From positions 63,113,389 to 63,177,388 of the forward strand of contig CM069435.1 of assembly GCA_035610365.1 (NCBI GenBank): a stretch of 64,000 bases of DNA, written 5' to 3'. Each line of letters begins with the position of its first letter. Within the stretch, counting starts at the first letter, position 1. Below are positions 1 to 12,540 of this stretch, piece by piece. Below the pieces are notes generated by a model that saw only the letters and a list, made by a program, of their open reading frames with translations, had not been told where the DNA came from and did no database searches. Position numbers and translations under genes: made by a program. Origin of the DNA: Aquatica leii. Lineage: Eukaryota > Arthropoda > Insecta > Coleoptera > Lampyridae.

Positions 1-346
1 AACAAGACAAAACATGGTAAGAAAAGAATAAACCAAGACTAATACTACATGAAATAGAGCATTACTTTGTCTAAAACAAAACTATGACATAAAAAATTAC
101 GAAAAAACTAGAAAAAAATCAATAAATAATTTCAAGAAAAAAATAAAAAGAATAAAAAAGCACTTAGATACGACAAAATTGATTTAACGTAAAAAAGATT
201 CAACATTTTTTCTTGATATGGCTTATTTTAGGCATTTTACAAGCAAATAGATAAGCGCGCCGTAGTTAACAGGTTAAGACCTAAAACCCTCAAAAATTCA
301 AAATTGTGTTAAAACTAATAAAGATTCGTTTTGAAACTGCGTATAG
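1..346. other. AT-rich non-coding DNA
   Basis: A-rich sequence with long A and T runs. I see no open frame, RNA gene or element end. It runs up to the splice-acceptor-like AG that precedes the next island. Confidence 0.6.
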
Positions 347-543
347 CTTTTGTTTGAAAACTATTTAGAAATGCACATGTATTTGGAAGCAATAGAACAC
401 TTAGCTAAACCGACTGTAGGAAACATTTCTGCTTTAACGTTTACACCGGTACCTACTATTTTTAAAACATTTCATATCGTATTTAGTGAAAATAAGCACG
501 TTGATTGTACTTGTCCTGACAAACAACACGTAATAAATTTTTA
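347..543 (+). CDS. Candidate coding exon, unknown protein
   Basis: An open frame of 65 codons and a stop follows an AG at 345-346, so it could be a 3'-terminal exon entered in phase 0. It has no convincing initiator codon. GC content and amino-acid mix (acidic, Cys-x-Cys near the end, SENKHVDCTCPDKQ) are richer than in the flanks, which suggests coding origin. The acceptor lacks a good pyrimidine tract, and no AATAAA follows closely. I do not recognise the protein. It may be a decayed exon or chance. Confidence 0.25.
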
Positions 544-1685
544 AAACACATTTTGCTCATGTTACAAAAAACACTGATTCATTAAAAATGCAGTATACTT
601 AAATCTTTAAACGTAATTTTGTACAAAATTGAACTACAAACAAATTAAAAACGTATTAATATCAGAACATGTTATAATAATTTCTATTCAATAATTAAAT
701 TATTATTTTATGCTTACTGCTATTATATCGTTAAGGTTATTAAACGATGTCATAAAATAATTACAATAAGAAAATTTCTTCTAGTATTTTTTTTGAGGTG
801 TTACTTACTTAAAACTAAAATTATAAATAATCAATTGTTTTGTTTTAGAAGTAGCAAAACTGTTTCTAATGTTATGTAAAACAACGTTTCTGTTAAAAAA
901 AATTCAGAAGTAAAATGTATTTACATTACGAAACAGTTGCGTTGTTTGAATATCGTAACCATTCCGTTTAATACGTTTGGAACATGTTTCGTTTTTTGAA
1001 ATGTAAACATTTTTGATTTTTTGTAGTTTCCACACAATTCGATTTTAAAAATCCTAAAACTGTTTTGTTTTTACTAACTAAATTTATTTTATAACACAAT
1101 ACCTTAATCTTGGCAAAAATTTTCTGAATGAAATTGATTGTTACTTTTAAATTTCCAGTGGGATACAAAATAAATTTGGTGTATGTTGACTAATCATAAT
1201 AAACAAATACGTATCTTTTTCAGGAATAAGAAAATACAATAATTGGCTCAATATCCCATTGCTATAAAGGTACACTGGGAGAAGAAAGTATTATTGCAAA
1301 TTATTAATTTAAGTTAGAAAATTGATTTTGTTTCTCATTACAATCGAAAGGTAAATAAACAGTAACGTACTGTCTAGAAGTAATTTTTTTATAGTTATAC
1401 AACAAAAAGAAAAAATAGAAATTATACATTTTCAAGGTGAAATGTTGATAACCATTCAAAAAATTTACTTTGGCAACTTGAAAAAGAGAAAATCTATGTC
1501 AAAATTATTTTAGTGCATTTGCGTTCTTACAGGTAAAAACAAAATATTTTTGATTAAAAACTTTATAACTTTATTTTTCTTATGAACGCATTTGTTACAT
1601 ATTGTGACAATAATTAATTATGACTAGAACTTAATTAGCTAATCATTTAAAAGTATAATAAATAAAAATATTTGTTTAGTACAAT
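544..1685. other. AT-rich non-coding DNA
   Basis: Low-complexity AT-rich sequence. The one short minus-strand frame here (968-1168) has homopolymer-driven composition and no splice or start context. Nothing else seen. Confidence 0.55.
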
Positions 1686-3607
1686 TGTTGCGTGAATTTA
1701 CCCGTAACAAGTGACTACCTCAATATTCCAAAGGAAGAGTCGCAGATAATCCCGGTGTGTTAATTAAGATAAATAAAACGTCAAAACAAAGAAATATTAA
1801 TTGCAGATCCTGTTTATATCTGTCAAACAAATGACAGTTAACAAAATTCATACAGTTAAAACTTATATTAAAAGATTTTTAACATAACAAATTTCCCCAC
1901 AGTAACAAAAAATTTGGGAAGTAGACATTAGCTAAAATCAATAACAGAAATTCAAGCATACGCCAAGGACAAATCCTTAAAATCTGATATTAACCCAAAT
2001 ACAATAACATTCAAGCCAAAAAACACCGTAAATAAACGAGACTTTCTTCGTTCGCTAAGTATCATCAATCGGATGTGCCCAAAAGTCGCATGGCACGGAT
2101 TGATACTTACAAAAACCAAAAACTCTAACCACCAGAAACCAAGTATCAGAAGAAAATCAAGTAGTCCCATAGACCTTGCCAAACGGCAATATAACGCAAA
2201 CTTAAAAAAAAATATAGGAAAGAGAGAAGTTTAAACCACAGTCAAGGACAATGACCTATAATCTCATGAAACCCTAGTCCACAGATATAAATCCAATCCC
2301 AAAAATAATCCCAAAAACTAACTAAACTCAAAAACTAAAAAAACAAAGGTCCTAAAGAAAAATTAAAACAAATGTGCCAAAAAGCTTTTCAATAGACGAT
2401 ATAAAATTCTTCCACCTGAAAAAAACTAAACCTTAAAATCCAAAACAAGAAGAACCGAGGAAGAAATCTTAAGCAAAAAAAAGATTTTAGTCAAAAGTCA
2501 CAACCACAAAGTCCAAAAAAACTAAACACTGCTTAAATGCACTAATAAAAGTAAAGTCCAAACCGCAACAAACAAAACAAAACTAAAAGAAAAAAAGAAA
2601 TACGAGTAAATAAGAAAGAATGAGAAATGTCACTTGCTAATCGAACATTGTTAGTCAATGGTGATCGTGCTGGAATGTCACAATGGAACTCAAATGCCAA
2701 ACAACGGATTACTATATTTCAAGAACAAAAGAAACTTAAAGAAAAGAGAAATACCGACTAAGCGAAAGTACTTAGAGTACCAGAAACAACGTTGCAGTTT
2801 ATCCTAAGTTGTAAATCAAACACAACAGAACCTCAAAAACTGAGAGAAAAAGTTGGTGATATGAAACACCACGAGACAAGTTTTTACCAGAAAAAGTCAT
2901 GTTCCAATTTGCGAAGCTTATTTCTGAATTTAAATCCAAAAAAGTAAAAAGGGTTAGTTTTTTATTTAAACTTAAAACAGCAAACTGAACAAAATACCAT
3001 ACCAAAACAGAAATCCGCTAACACATGTCTGACTAGAAACAATATAACCTACACAATCTGCACGTAAATGAGTCGGTCACCAAAGAACGTCAAGTCAACG
3101 TACTACCAAAAGTTAGCAAAAGATAAGTAAAACAACTACGAAGCCAGGTTCTGCAGCAAGACAGAAGAAGCAACGTAAAACTGAGTAAACTAAACCCATT
3201 AAATACAATTAAGAAGAATTAATAAAGGTATAAAGAATTATAATCGCACATGAAATCGATCTCCACGTTGAGCGCCAAATTTTGTTAGGTAAATTTACTC
3301 GTAACTTAAAAGCAGGCGGCTCTAAAGAGAGAGTCGCAGATAGTTTTCTGTATCCTAATTAAAGTAAATGAAAGAGCGCTAAAACAAACAAAGATTGATT
3401 GCAGATCCCGTTTATATCTGTCGAACAATTAAGATAAACAAATTTCAAAACACAAACAGCAAATATATTTATTTCAACAAAACGAGAAACAAAGAACAAT
3501 ATAGAACGGTCTAGACCTACACAGACACGAGTAATTGAGAGTTTGTTAATAAATATCACAGATAAGAATGATGTTTTAAGTCCTTTGGATTGGGCAACAC
3601 TCCGTAC
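1686..3607 (-). mobile_element. LTR retrotransposon fossil, truncated
   Basis: Two diverged copies of a terminal repeat lie in direct orientation. The left begins TGTTGCG at 1686 and the right begins TGTTAGG at 3283. They share blocks such as GAGTCGCAGAT and TTTATATCTGTC. The right copy plausibly runs to the CA at 3607 (about 325 bp). Immediately left of the right copy, read on the minus strand, is TTTGGCGCTCAACGTGG, which resembles the lysine-tRNA primer site of Osvaldo/Ulysses-like Ty3/Gypsy elements. This orients the element on the minus strand. The interior is about 1.3 kb, A-rich on the plus strand, with no recognisable gag-pol. It is broken and old, since the repeats are only roughly 70% alike by eye. 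Confidence 0.45.
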
Positions 3608-6071
3608 ATCTAATTATTGTATTATAAAACAAAAGTATAACTTAATAGGTAAACGTAGAATAAAAACTTGAACCGATGCGAATCCAATCATTTTTCGCAA
3701 TCAAAAGCAGAACGCACTTGTGATAAATTTAATCCGTAATTACACAAATAAATCTGCATGCATTAGTCGTAATCACATATATCTAAGTTGTACGTATTTA
3801 CGTTTGACAGTTACATAAATTAATAGATAATAATGAAATTGTACTCACGATTGTCCATCACGCTATTGGCATAACTAAACCGTTTCCTTAAATTTCTATA
3901 CGTGAAAGGTAAAAAAAATACTTATAGATTGGTATCAGAAATAATTCAAGCTTCCAAATGACTGTCACTCATAACATTGCAAGTGAATCCTTAAGTTGAT
4001 GGTTCATCACCCAAATACTTCGACTTAACCCTAAATTACGCCTGGCAATTGGTGTAAGCAACCAATGTTCCCAATCGTACGTGATTTTAAATTATTGACT
4101 CGATGTATTTATTAGCCTCAACATGCAGAATTGCCGGTCGCTATGATAATTACGGGCAAATCAAAACATGTCACAAAAATAGATATTAATTCTTACCCCA
4201 GAAAAAAACCCTCACAAGCACCGGATATAAAGTTAAATCAATAAACCTATTAATAACGTTGATGAAGAATATCTAAAAATGAACGTTTCACTCGATGCAA
4301 CGTCAGGTTTTATGTACATTCCTTTTTGCATCTAACGGAAATTTCTCTTTTTTTTATTAATTAACATTAATGTCAAAAAAATTCAAATAACAGTTAACAC
4401 TCTGAATATAGCAAGATCAAAAGATTTTTAACATAACTCAGTATTTTAAGTTACTTTTCTGTAACGTCTCTTAAAACAAACAAATTATAAAAATATGAAG
4501 TGTTGTAAGCTATATAAAATAAAATTTCTTACTTTTTTCATATTTTTAATAATTTGTATGTTATTCCTTGAAATAGAAAACAAATTTAAATTTAAATGTG
4601 GTTTGCAAAGCCTTTCAAAAGTAAAGTTTTTATATAAATGATACATTTTTTCGTAAAATTACAAATAAACAAATTTATTTTTTTTTTTGTAATAATATCC
4701 GTAGATATGCGGTATATGTATAATACATAAATATATAGTATAATTTTATGATGAAAATGTTTAATTTTTCATTTAATATTGGCGATTTCAAAGAATCAAT
4801 TTTAATAAAACAATTACAAAAACAAATTAAATTTTACCAGATATGGTAAAGCTAGCAAACTAATTTTAAGAGGAACAGTTGCATGAATTCTCATAGAAAA
4901 TTGCAACAAATTTTGGTCTTAATCATGCTCTTAAAATAGTCCTTTAGGTTATTTACATTATGTATATGTAAACTTTATTGTAAAATATTTTTTAAAAAAT
5001 TTTATAAAATCTCCATATTTAATTTTTGATAAACACTACAAGCGTTTTGAAAACATTTTGAACAAAGTTTGTTGTTTTTGTTTACAAAAACCTCTTATTT
5101 ATCTTTTAAATGTTTAACTTTTAGGCAATTTAAATAATAAAATAAAATTATGTTAAATTAAAATAAAAATAAAGTTTGACGTTTAAGAAATTATAATACG
5201 TATTTTTACTTCATATGAAACTTTAATACGTCGCCCAAAGCAGACATTTGAAGGGTAGATTTTTCAACTTCAATCTTAACTTGCACAAGGGTTACTGGAC
5301 AAAAATAAACAACGCGTTCATTTTTATTTTACAAATTAAAAAAAAACAAATGATAAAAAATTTAATTCTCTTTTTTTCATATAGGCACGCAACTTTACTA
5401 GAACAAAAACGTGATTTGCCGATATCCCCCTAAAAAAGTAAATTAATATGAGGATCATTAATAAAATGAGAGAAAAATCATTGTTATAGAAAGTTTTTAT
5501 CAGAGCAAATCGACGGCGCGATGTGTTGATGGACGGTAAATCCGTGGCATTAAGTCGGTTGTAAAGAATCGATCACCATATACTGATTAGACCGATATAG
5601 CATCTGACACATTCAATTTTTTCTCAACTTTAGATTTATTTTTTTCTTGTCATGAATAAAACAACAAAAGGTTTCTTTAAGCAATTGTTATAATTCGATG
5701 CAGTTTTGTATTTTCTTTGCGTTTGACAAACTATTCGTTTCAACAGCTTCGTTTTACCGTTACTCCTTTGTTATTACACACAAAGCCAGCTAAGACTCAG
5801 TTTCTCACTATTCTTGCTTACTCGCTATATCTACAATTTATTTTCATTTAAATGTTATTTGTTTAGTGTATATATTTTACCTTTTGATAAATAACATAAT
5901 ATAGATGAAAGAAGCTTGACGGCATACAAATTTACAAACTGCAGCAACACTCATAGTAAAGTACTTTATTGTTTTTTTGTCTATTGTAATTGTATAGTTC
6001 TTGTTATTTAGTATTTTTGCTTTATGCGAAAGATTTACAACCACTACAACTAACTACAAACTTTATTGCAG
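3608..6071. other. Non-coding AT-rich stretch
   Basis: Mostly homopolymer-rich sequence. A slightly GC-richer island around 5510-5600 has no supportable frame on either strand. The 20-base-class match 'AAGATTTTTAACATAAC' recurs at about 1874 and 4420, too short to define an element. Confidence 0.5.
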
Positions 6072-6292
6072 GTAATAAATTCGTAAGACAAAACATAATT
6101 TCGATCGCTCTCTTGACTTGCCACGTTCCTAATGTGTTACATCCCTCACAAGCTAATGACATGCAAATGACAATCTTAGTTCAGTCTCCGCTTTGCAGTG
6201 TCTTTTGTCTCAATTGTTATTCTTACGTGAATCCCTTGTGCTTTTGCATAAGTACTAAATCTAAGGAAAACATACTTCAACAGTCAGGATAA
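6072..6292 (+). CDS. Candidate terminal exon, GPCR-TM7-like
   Basis: An acceptor-like TTTATTGCAG at 6062-6071 precedes 73 open codons ending in TAA. GC is clearly above the flanks. The C-terminal part reads CYSYVNPLCFCISTKSKENI. It has the spacing of the seventh transmembrane segment of class A GPCRs (Asn-Pro-x-x-aromatic followed by polar cytoplasmic residues). That is only a resemblance. The open frame also continues upstream to 5990, and no other GPCR segment is visible nearby, so it may be an isolated or decayed exon. Confidence 0.28.
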
Positions 6293-6659
6293 TTAAGAGC
6301 TTTGCTTCTATTATTTACTCTACGAATAGGTTAAATAATAAAATTTTGAAAATCATAAAAATAACATTTGCTTAAACTTTGCAGTTTTATAAACAAAGAT
6401 ACAGGCATTATTTTCAAAAGTTTTAATATTAATATACACAAAGTTTTAATTCAAATGAAAGCTTTAAATTATAGACCAACAATAAAATACATTTAAAAAG
6501 TAACAAATTCAAACACTATAAGAAATGCAACTATGCAAAAATTAAAATTACAAATATTTACAATAATTGTTTCAGTATATAACCGCAACTAATTATGAGA
6601 AAATTTTATATACAAAAACTGTTAAAAAAAGAAAAATGTTTGGATAAGGTAATCTAAAT
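6293..6659. other. AT-rich non-coding DNA
   Basis: Nothing recognisable; A-rich repeats of short words only. Confidence 0.5.
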
Positions 6660-7000
6660 GAAGAAATTTCCAGTGCTCAGTGAAGTCCGTCGTAGATCAC
6701 TTTGAAACAAATCCGTAATTTAGTGGGAAACCAAAACGTAAAATCAAAATAAAACAAAAGTTTTAAATAAGGAGCCAGGAAAGTTTATAGCTCAAAAAGA
6801 GCTTCTGGATCTTGATAACCAAAAAGTCCACTTCTGTTCAATACACTATAAAAGGAACTTATCTCGATAAGAGTGTATTACACTAACATCGGTAACATTA
6901 AAATTATTTTATAAGCGCGAAGGCCGGCGAAATAAAAGCTTTTTACAAAGTCAACATTTATTAAATTTAAATAAAAAATAAACTAATTTTAAAAAACAAT
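6660..7000 (-). mobile_element. LTR-like debris (related to 13.7 kb)
   Basis: The block around 6912-6965 (CCGGCGAAATAAAAGC then CAACATTTATT) matches the block at about 13731-13785 (CGGCGGCTAAATGAATAAAAGC then AACATTTATT). Both follow a moderately GC-rich stretch. I take them as terminal-repeat debris of one LTR family in minus orientation. No partner repeat or coding region is recognisable. Old and fragmentary. Confidence 0.25.
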
Positions 7001-8082
7001 GAAAATAATTAGATGAATTCAGATGGAAAACAATTTAAATAGGTAGATTAAAACTGAATTTACAAAACGTAACAAATAGGTATAAACATTCAATAACAAT
7101 AAAATAAAAAAAAAATTATATTATACTGTTCTAATTTATTTAGAAAGGTTTGACGTCGATATTTTCAAAACAAAAATTGTAAAACTGTGACAATTCGTCA
7201 TTAAAGTAATTCAAACGACCAATAAATCGCAAGTGTTATTAATTGAAAGTTAGCGAAAAACACAAATTACAAACTTTATTTGATTTAAATTCCAAGCATT
7301 ATAAAGCCCTCTAAGATATGTTACCCAAAAATTCGAGTAGGTACAAATTTGCGATGGTCCGTCGGAAGATTTTTAACCGATTCAAGGCGAAATGGAATGA
7401 TGCGGAAGAACGTCGGCATTTAACAAAATAAATTTTATGGAACTTTGATTATATTAGGGCCTAACCGTAAAACATACAGATTAGAAAAATTTTATTACTT
7501 AAAAAAAAGTTAACTCTGAGTATTTCACCTAACAATTGAAAATCATGAGGTCAAACTTGTTTAAGAAGGCAAACGAGAAAACCAATAAATCCGATGAAGA
7601 TAGGTAATAAAAGCGTAATATACGTGTGCATTAGGCTGGGTCAAAAAATAAAAGTCAAAATTTTTAAATCCAATAGACCGCAAAATGTGCATATACGTAC
7701 GGTTAGATCCCAAAAAAAAAGAACAAAAACAATAAATATCTATTGCCCTCTACAGGGCGATGAATTTTTGGATTTTTAGAATATTCGATATTTTTTTATT
7801 ATATCATATAACATACCTCAAAATACTAGCAATCTAATATTTTGCAACAAAATGAGTATTTTAATATTTTTTATCGCTAATAACTTCTGAAGTATTTAAA
7901 CGCCACATAATCTCGTTTCCCCCTCCATTAATAGGAGGAAATACCGCCTGTACTGGCGCATGTTGTATTCCGTTTGTTAGTAGAAAGGTATATTTGCATC
8001 GCTACGGCCGACGTATTGAGTGATTGACTGATTGTGATTGTGATTTGTTATTTTAAAGTAACGTGTAAAACTGAGTGCTAAA
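7001..8082. other. Non-coding stretch ahead of the 8.1-kb pseudogene
   Basis: AT-rich up to about 7900. From 7915 to 8082 the DNA becomes GC-richer (GGAGGAAATACCGCC, TACGGCCGACG) directly upstream of the ATG at 8083. This may be the old 5' leader of that gene family. A short basic stretch at 7350-7430 (RRKIFNRFKAKW) looks coding-like but is isolated. Confidence 0.4.
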
Positions 8083-9060
8083 ATGACAAAACCTACAAGA
8101 GCTACAATGAAGTGTCCTATTTTTGGACCTCCTAGTGATCTAAGTTACATGGTGTTGCTAACTGTCAAAGACGTTTTAGTTTTGTACTCCTTTATAAGAC
8201 ATTCTGTAAAAAACAAAAATTAGCCGTCGAAAAAAGAGCCAACATTTTTTGAAATATCTCGTTTACTTGCAGAAAAAATTGAAATTGTTTGAAAACTGTC
8301 TTCAGTTCCTACAGCATTACGTGAACGTATAATTCAACTGTTGATGATGATGAACGATTTCCTAATAAAAGACGTAATGATATTTATCAGTTAAAAGTTA
8401 CGACTTTTAAAAACACATGTGAGACTAATTTATTTGATATTGCTGCATGCAAATGTCAACTATTTTCTAATTGTAAATGTGAAAAATCCCGAAAAGTGCC
8501 TGTTATAGAACAAAATTTCCTTTTAGATCAAAGATCAGTTAGAAGAATGGCTATCAGAGGTATTGATGTTGCAGAAAGTGCACGAATAAAAAAACTGGAA
8601 GAAAGAAAGTCTAAGATAAAGAAACGAAACATTAAGAATCTGATTAATATAAATCAAGCATCTAATAATAATTTACCACTAGCCAGCAGCTCATCCAACA
8701 TTATTTCCGATGTAAATGTTACGACTAAGAGCACATTAGAAACAGCAGGAACCTCAGGTTCAGGTATTTCAAATAAGCAAATATGTCGTAACATGCTACA
8801 GCTTTCAACACTAGCAAGAGTTTGTGACCAGTTTGGTATTTCAGATCGGCTGCCGCAATCGCGTCTGCAGTCTTACAAGATATTGGAATTATAACAGGAG
8901 ACGATTCATCAAAAATAATTGACAAAAATAAAGTAAAGAGAGCTCGCAAGAATAATTTTTCTTTGATGGACGGAAGGATAATACATTATACCAAGAGAAA
9001 ATAGATAATCATGGAAAAACCTTCCGACGGTACATAGTTTTTTTTATTGGAGAACCCTTT
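8083..9060 (+). pseudogene. N-terminal half of an uncharacterised dispersed gene family
   Basis: From ATG 8083 the translation begins MTKPTRATMKCPIFGPPSDL. It continues in pieces through a helical block, a Cys-rich segment (LFDIAACKCQLF, then CKCEKSRK), a basic segment (EQNFLLDQRSVRRMAIRGID), a Ser/Asn-rich linker, ARVCDQFGISD, and a last block FDGRKDNTLYQEKIDNHGK. I know this order of blocks from many unnamed predicted proteins in arthropod and Hydra assemblies. No function is assigned and I suspect a transposon origin. The copy is broken in about three or four places. A matching C-terminal block lies at 21.2-21.5 kb on the minus strand. Family membership is fairly sure; what the family does is not known. 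Confidence 0.6.
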
Positions 9061-11235
9061 GTTTTTTCCTGATTACATCTGGCACCCAAGGTCAACCGCA
9101 TGTTCTTTTTATTTACGCGCTTAAGCGTCTTAAAAGCTTTGGTTTTTAAGAAAAATTAACGATTTCATCGATAATATAATTAATAAATGATTATTATCGG
9201 TATTTGTTAAAACTGTGACAAAATCTCATTGTATTAAAAATTTATGTTCGACGTTAACCGGAAAATTTATTATTAACATTTTCATCCTGTGTTTAAAATA
9301 GATTAATTTATTTCATTTTGTATTGAATTAATATTTATTTGATGCGCACACTGTCGTGAAGATTTACTATTGTTTTTATGTGTTTTATTTCTTTAAATTT
9401 TTTGTTTTTTTTATTTTGTTTGGTTTTAACTTTCATGTTTACTTTTTTTTTGGTTTCATAATTTTATTATTTTGCGTTCATTTCAATGGTTTTTTTTTTA
9501 GTGTTCAAATAAATGTTAAAAAAATAATGTAAACAAGCTTTTAATTCCGTCGCCCTCTGCGTTATGTGAAATTTTTGTCTATTACAGAATTTAGTGAGAT
9601 ACACTCGATTAATGTAAGTCCATTTAGAGTGTATCCTTTAAGAGCGGGCTTGTGGTTGGCAAGGGTCAGAAGTCCATTGAGCTTTACTCCTTCCTGGCGC
9701 CCATTGATTTGGTTTTTTGATTTTTTTTTGTTGGAGTTTTCCAAGTAATCACAGAATATTGAATATAACCCACCCCGTCTTCACTGAACACCGGCATAAC
9801 ACCGTTTATGTTACTTTATTTCAGGCAAGCGTCATTGTTTCTACTTTTGCACGTAACAAAATCAATAGGTTTTTGGTAAACTAAGTGTGCTAAAACAATC
9901 ATCTTTATTTGGAGTAAATAAATCGTCTAAAAATAGTAAAAACGATTCTGTTTTTAATTCCATTGTAAATAAATATTTAAAAAATAGGATTAAAATGAAA
10001 TAATCGTACTAAACGCAAAGTCTATGTCATCAAATCACAAAAATGTTTTCCACGTGCAGATTTGTTTTTAAACTTTTATTGTTGAAAACAGTTATATGAT
10101 GCTAGATTGGAAGGTTTGTGTAACGAAACGATGAAACGCTCAGATGAAACAAATATGGAACTTGCGGTGGTGCCCAATTTCAATTCATTTTTTGTATTTT
10201 TTAGATGCAGTGTTTATTATTATTAAACAAGATATTCTTTATAATATGTTTTATGTTTTAAAAATATAATAAATCTTAATTTTACTCAGCAGTGATGAAA
10301 AATAATTATAGTAATTGCAGTATTAGATCCGCGCGAGCTTTCGCTTTGTACGCTGCAAAAACGGTACAATATAGATGAAAATTGCACATAAACAATTTAC
10401 TGAGCACAAAATTTACTGCAAAAAAGTCCGTGGGAGTGTATAATTATATCTAATAGTATAAGAGTTAAGAATTTTAATGTAATGTAAGACATTTTTGTGC
10501 ACCTTTGCACACTTGTATGTTTTAAACTATTGAAGGTAATTGTACCTTTTTGCCGACTTTTTTTATAATAAGCTTTGTCTTCTATAAAAATGTTTATATG
10601 CAACTATCTTTTATCCTGTACCGTTTTAGAGTAATAATTTATTGGTTATTTTAAGTTATTAAGCAAATCATTTCAATACAAAAATTGTGGCGGTTTCAAT
10701 GCTGATGTAATATTAAGACACCGACAAAGCAACCTTTAGCCGCAAAAAAAGCCGCGGTGGTCACCAAAAGCAACTCGACCAAAACACACATGTTCTACTA
10801 AACTGATAATTTATTTACTATCAGTAATTACTAGTTTAAATCATCAATGATTTCACTGTAAAGATATCAACATAGAACGAAAGTATGTAAAATAAAATTT
10901 GAGTAAATTTTGACTGTTGAAATTGTATCAACAGTCAAGCAATTGTAAAGATTATTAGCGTTATAAATCTGTTAAAACTAGAAAAAGGATTTATGTTTAA
11001 GTAAAGTTCATCTCTTTAATGTTTTTTATAGTCAGTAGCGCATTTGATTAATATTAATAAGAGAAAAAATTGTAGAATCGCTAAAAAAGAAAATTTAATA
11101 AAAAGGCATGTCGATTATTTTACGTCGAAAAATGTTTTTAATGCGAGCCCAATTTGCTGTAAGTTTTCTTTAAATTTAATTTGAAACTGTGGATGCACAT
11201 TCCCAGAGATGAAATCATCACTTTGAAATTTTTTG
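9061..11235. other. Non-coding DNA with a small GC-richer island
   Basis: AT-rich. An island at 9566-9748 is open on both strands and contains a 9-bp inverted repeat (GATACACTC/GAGTGTATC, about 9598-9632) and TGGCGCCCATTG near 9696, which resembles an LTR-element primer site. No flanking terminal repeat was found. A second island at 10680-10800 holds GCCGCGG and no stable frame. Confidence 0.4.
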
Positions 11236-12540
11236 TGAAAGAATGTGGCAACGTACCTCGAATCGTGTCATAATTTTAGAAGCTGTAGAACTGTAAACCG
11301 CCATAAAACTCGGGTAAAATCGAGTCATTATTTAGTATTGTTGTTTTTTTTTAAATGCGCATCAACTAATTAGAGTGGGGTAAAGCAATTGTCAGGAATC
11401 ACGCGATATAAATTGTTTATTTAATTATTGAATGATTTATTTAATCCAAGCGCATTCAATCAAAATCTAGCTAAATTTCTGAAAGTTCCACTTTGGCTCT
11501 AAAATTGATTGTGTCTAGAGAACATTTTACATTTATCCGAATGCTCTCAAACGTATCTATAAGCCAACAGAAAATGACAGTCAGTGGACGTGAATCTAAA
11601 TTTTTCGACGTTTCCTCGCATTTTTGGTTTAAGCGGTCGTTTGGACACTGTAGAATGGTCACTGTTTTCGTTCTTTTACGGAGTGAAGAACAAATCAGAC
11701 ATTTACATCATGTCTTATCTTTGTCCGTATTTCTCTACATCTATCTTTTCTACTTTTTATTTCCGTTTTTTTTCGATCTAGTTACTTCCTTTGTGTTAGC
11801 CATTCTTCTTTCTTTAGTTTCAATTTTGGTTGGGTAGTAGGGTAAGGTCACTTTGAGTCGACTATCTATGGAGATGTGGTTGAGCAGTACAACATTGTAT
11901 TATCTTTTCTCCTTCTTTTTTAATGTCTTTTTTTTCATACTTTCTTTTTTCTTTTGTTGATTGAATACTTTTTTTCTCTTTAGGGTTCACTGCAACGATG
12001 CTTGTCTTTTTTCTTCTTTTTTTTTTGTTTAATCGGACTTAATGCTGTGTGGGTCTGAAACTTGAGACAGACTACAATTTTGTTTTTCTGTACTATATGT
12101 ACCTCCGCTTGGTCAGTTTTTTGGATTTGGTTAGTCATTCATAAGGTTTTTTTTGTGAAAGAATGTGGCAACGTAGCTCGAATGATGTCATAATTTTAGA
12201 AGCTGTAGAACTGTGAACCGCCATAAAACTCGGGTAAAATCGAGTTATTATTTAGTTTTGTTGTTTTTTTTTAAATGCGCATCAACAAGTTAGAGTGGAG
12301 TGAAGCAATTGTCAAGAATCACGCGATATAAATTGTTTATTTAATCATTGAATGGTTTATTTAATCCAACCGCATTCAATCAAAATCTGACTAAATTTCT
12401 AAAAGTTCCACTTTGGCTTTAAAATTGATTGTGTCTAGAGAACATTTTACATTTATCCGAATGCTCTCAAACGTATCTATAAGCCAACAAAAAATGACAG
12501 TCAGTGGACGTGAATCTCAATTTTTCGACGTTTCCTCGCA
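11236..12540. repeat. Paired 385-bp direct repeats around a 535-bp body
   Basis: The left repeat is 11236-11620 and the right repeat 12156-12540. Both are 385 bp, start TGAAAGAATGTGG and end CCTCGCA, with about 20 differences by eye (near 95% identity). TG...CA ends and equal length suggest LTRs of a miniature, non-coding (TRIM-like) element. Against this, I see no matching 5-bp target duplication, no clear primer site and no polypurine tract. The body between them (11621-12155) is pyrimidine-rich on the plus strand and recurs without these repeats at 19.4 kb. A tandem duplication spanning a body insertion is the alternative. It encodes nothing. Confidence 0.6.

Noticed and set aside
2735-2835. 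Pipsqueak-like helix-turn-helix text (VLRVPETTLQ) in the LTR fossil interior
   Set aside because: Ten residues of weak similarity; not enough to call a domain.
9566-9748. 60-codon frames open on both strands
   Set aside because: Mutual shadows around a short inverted repeat; no start, splice or family support.
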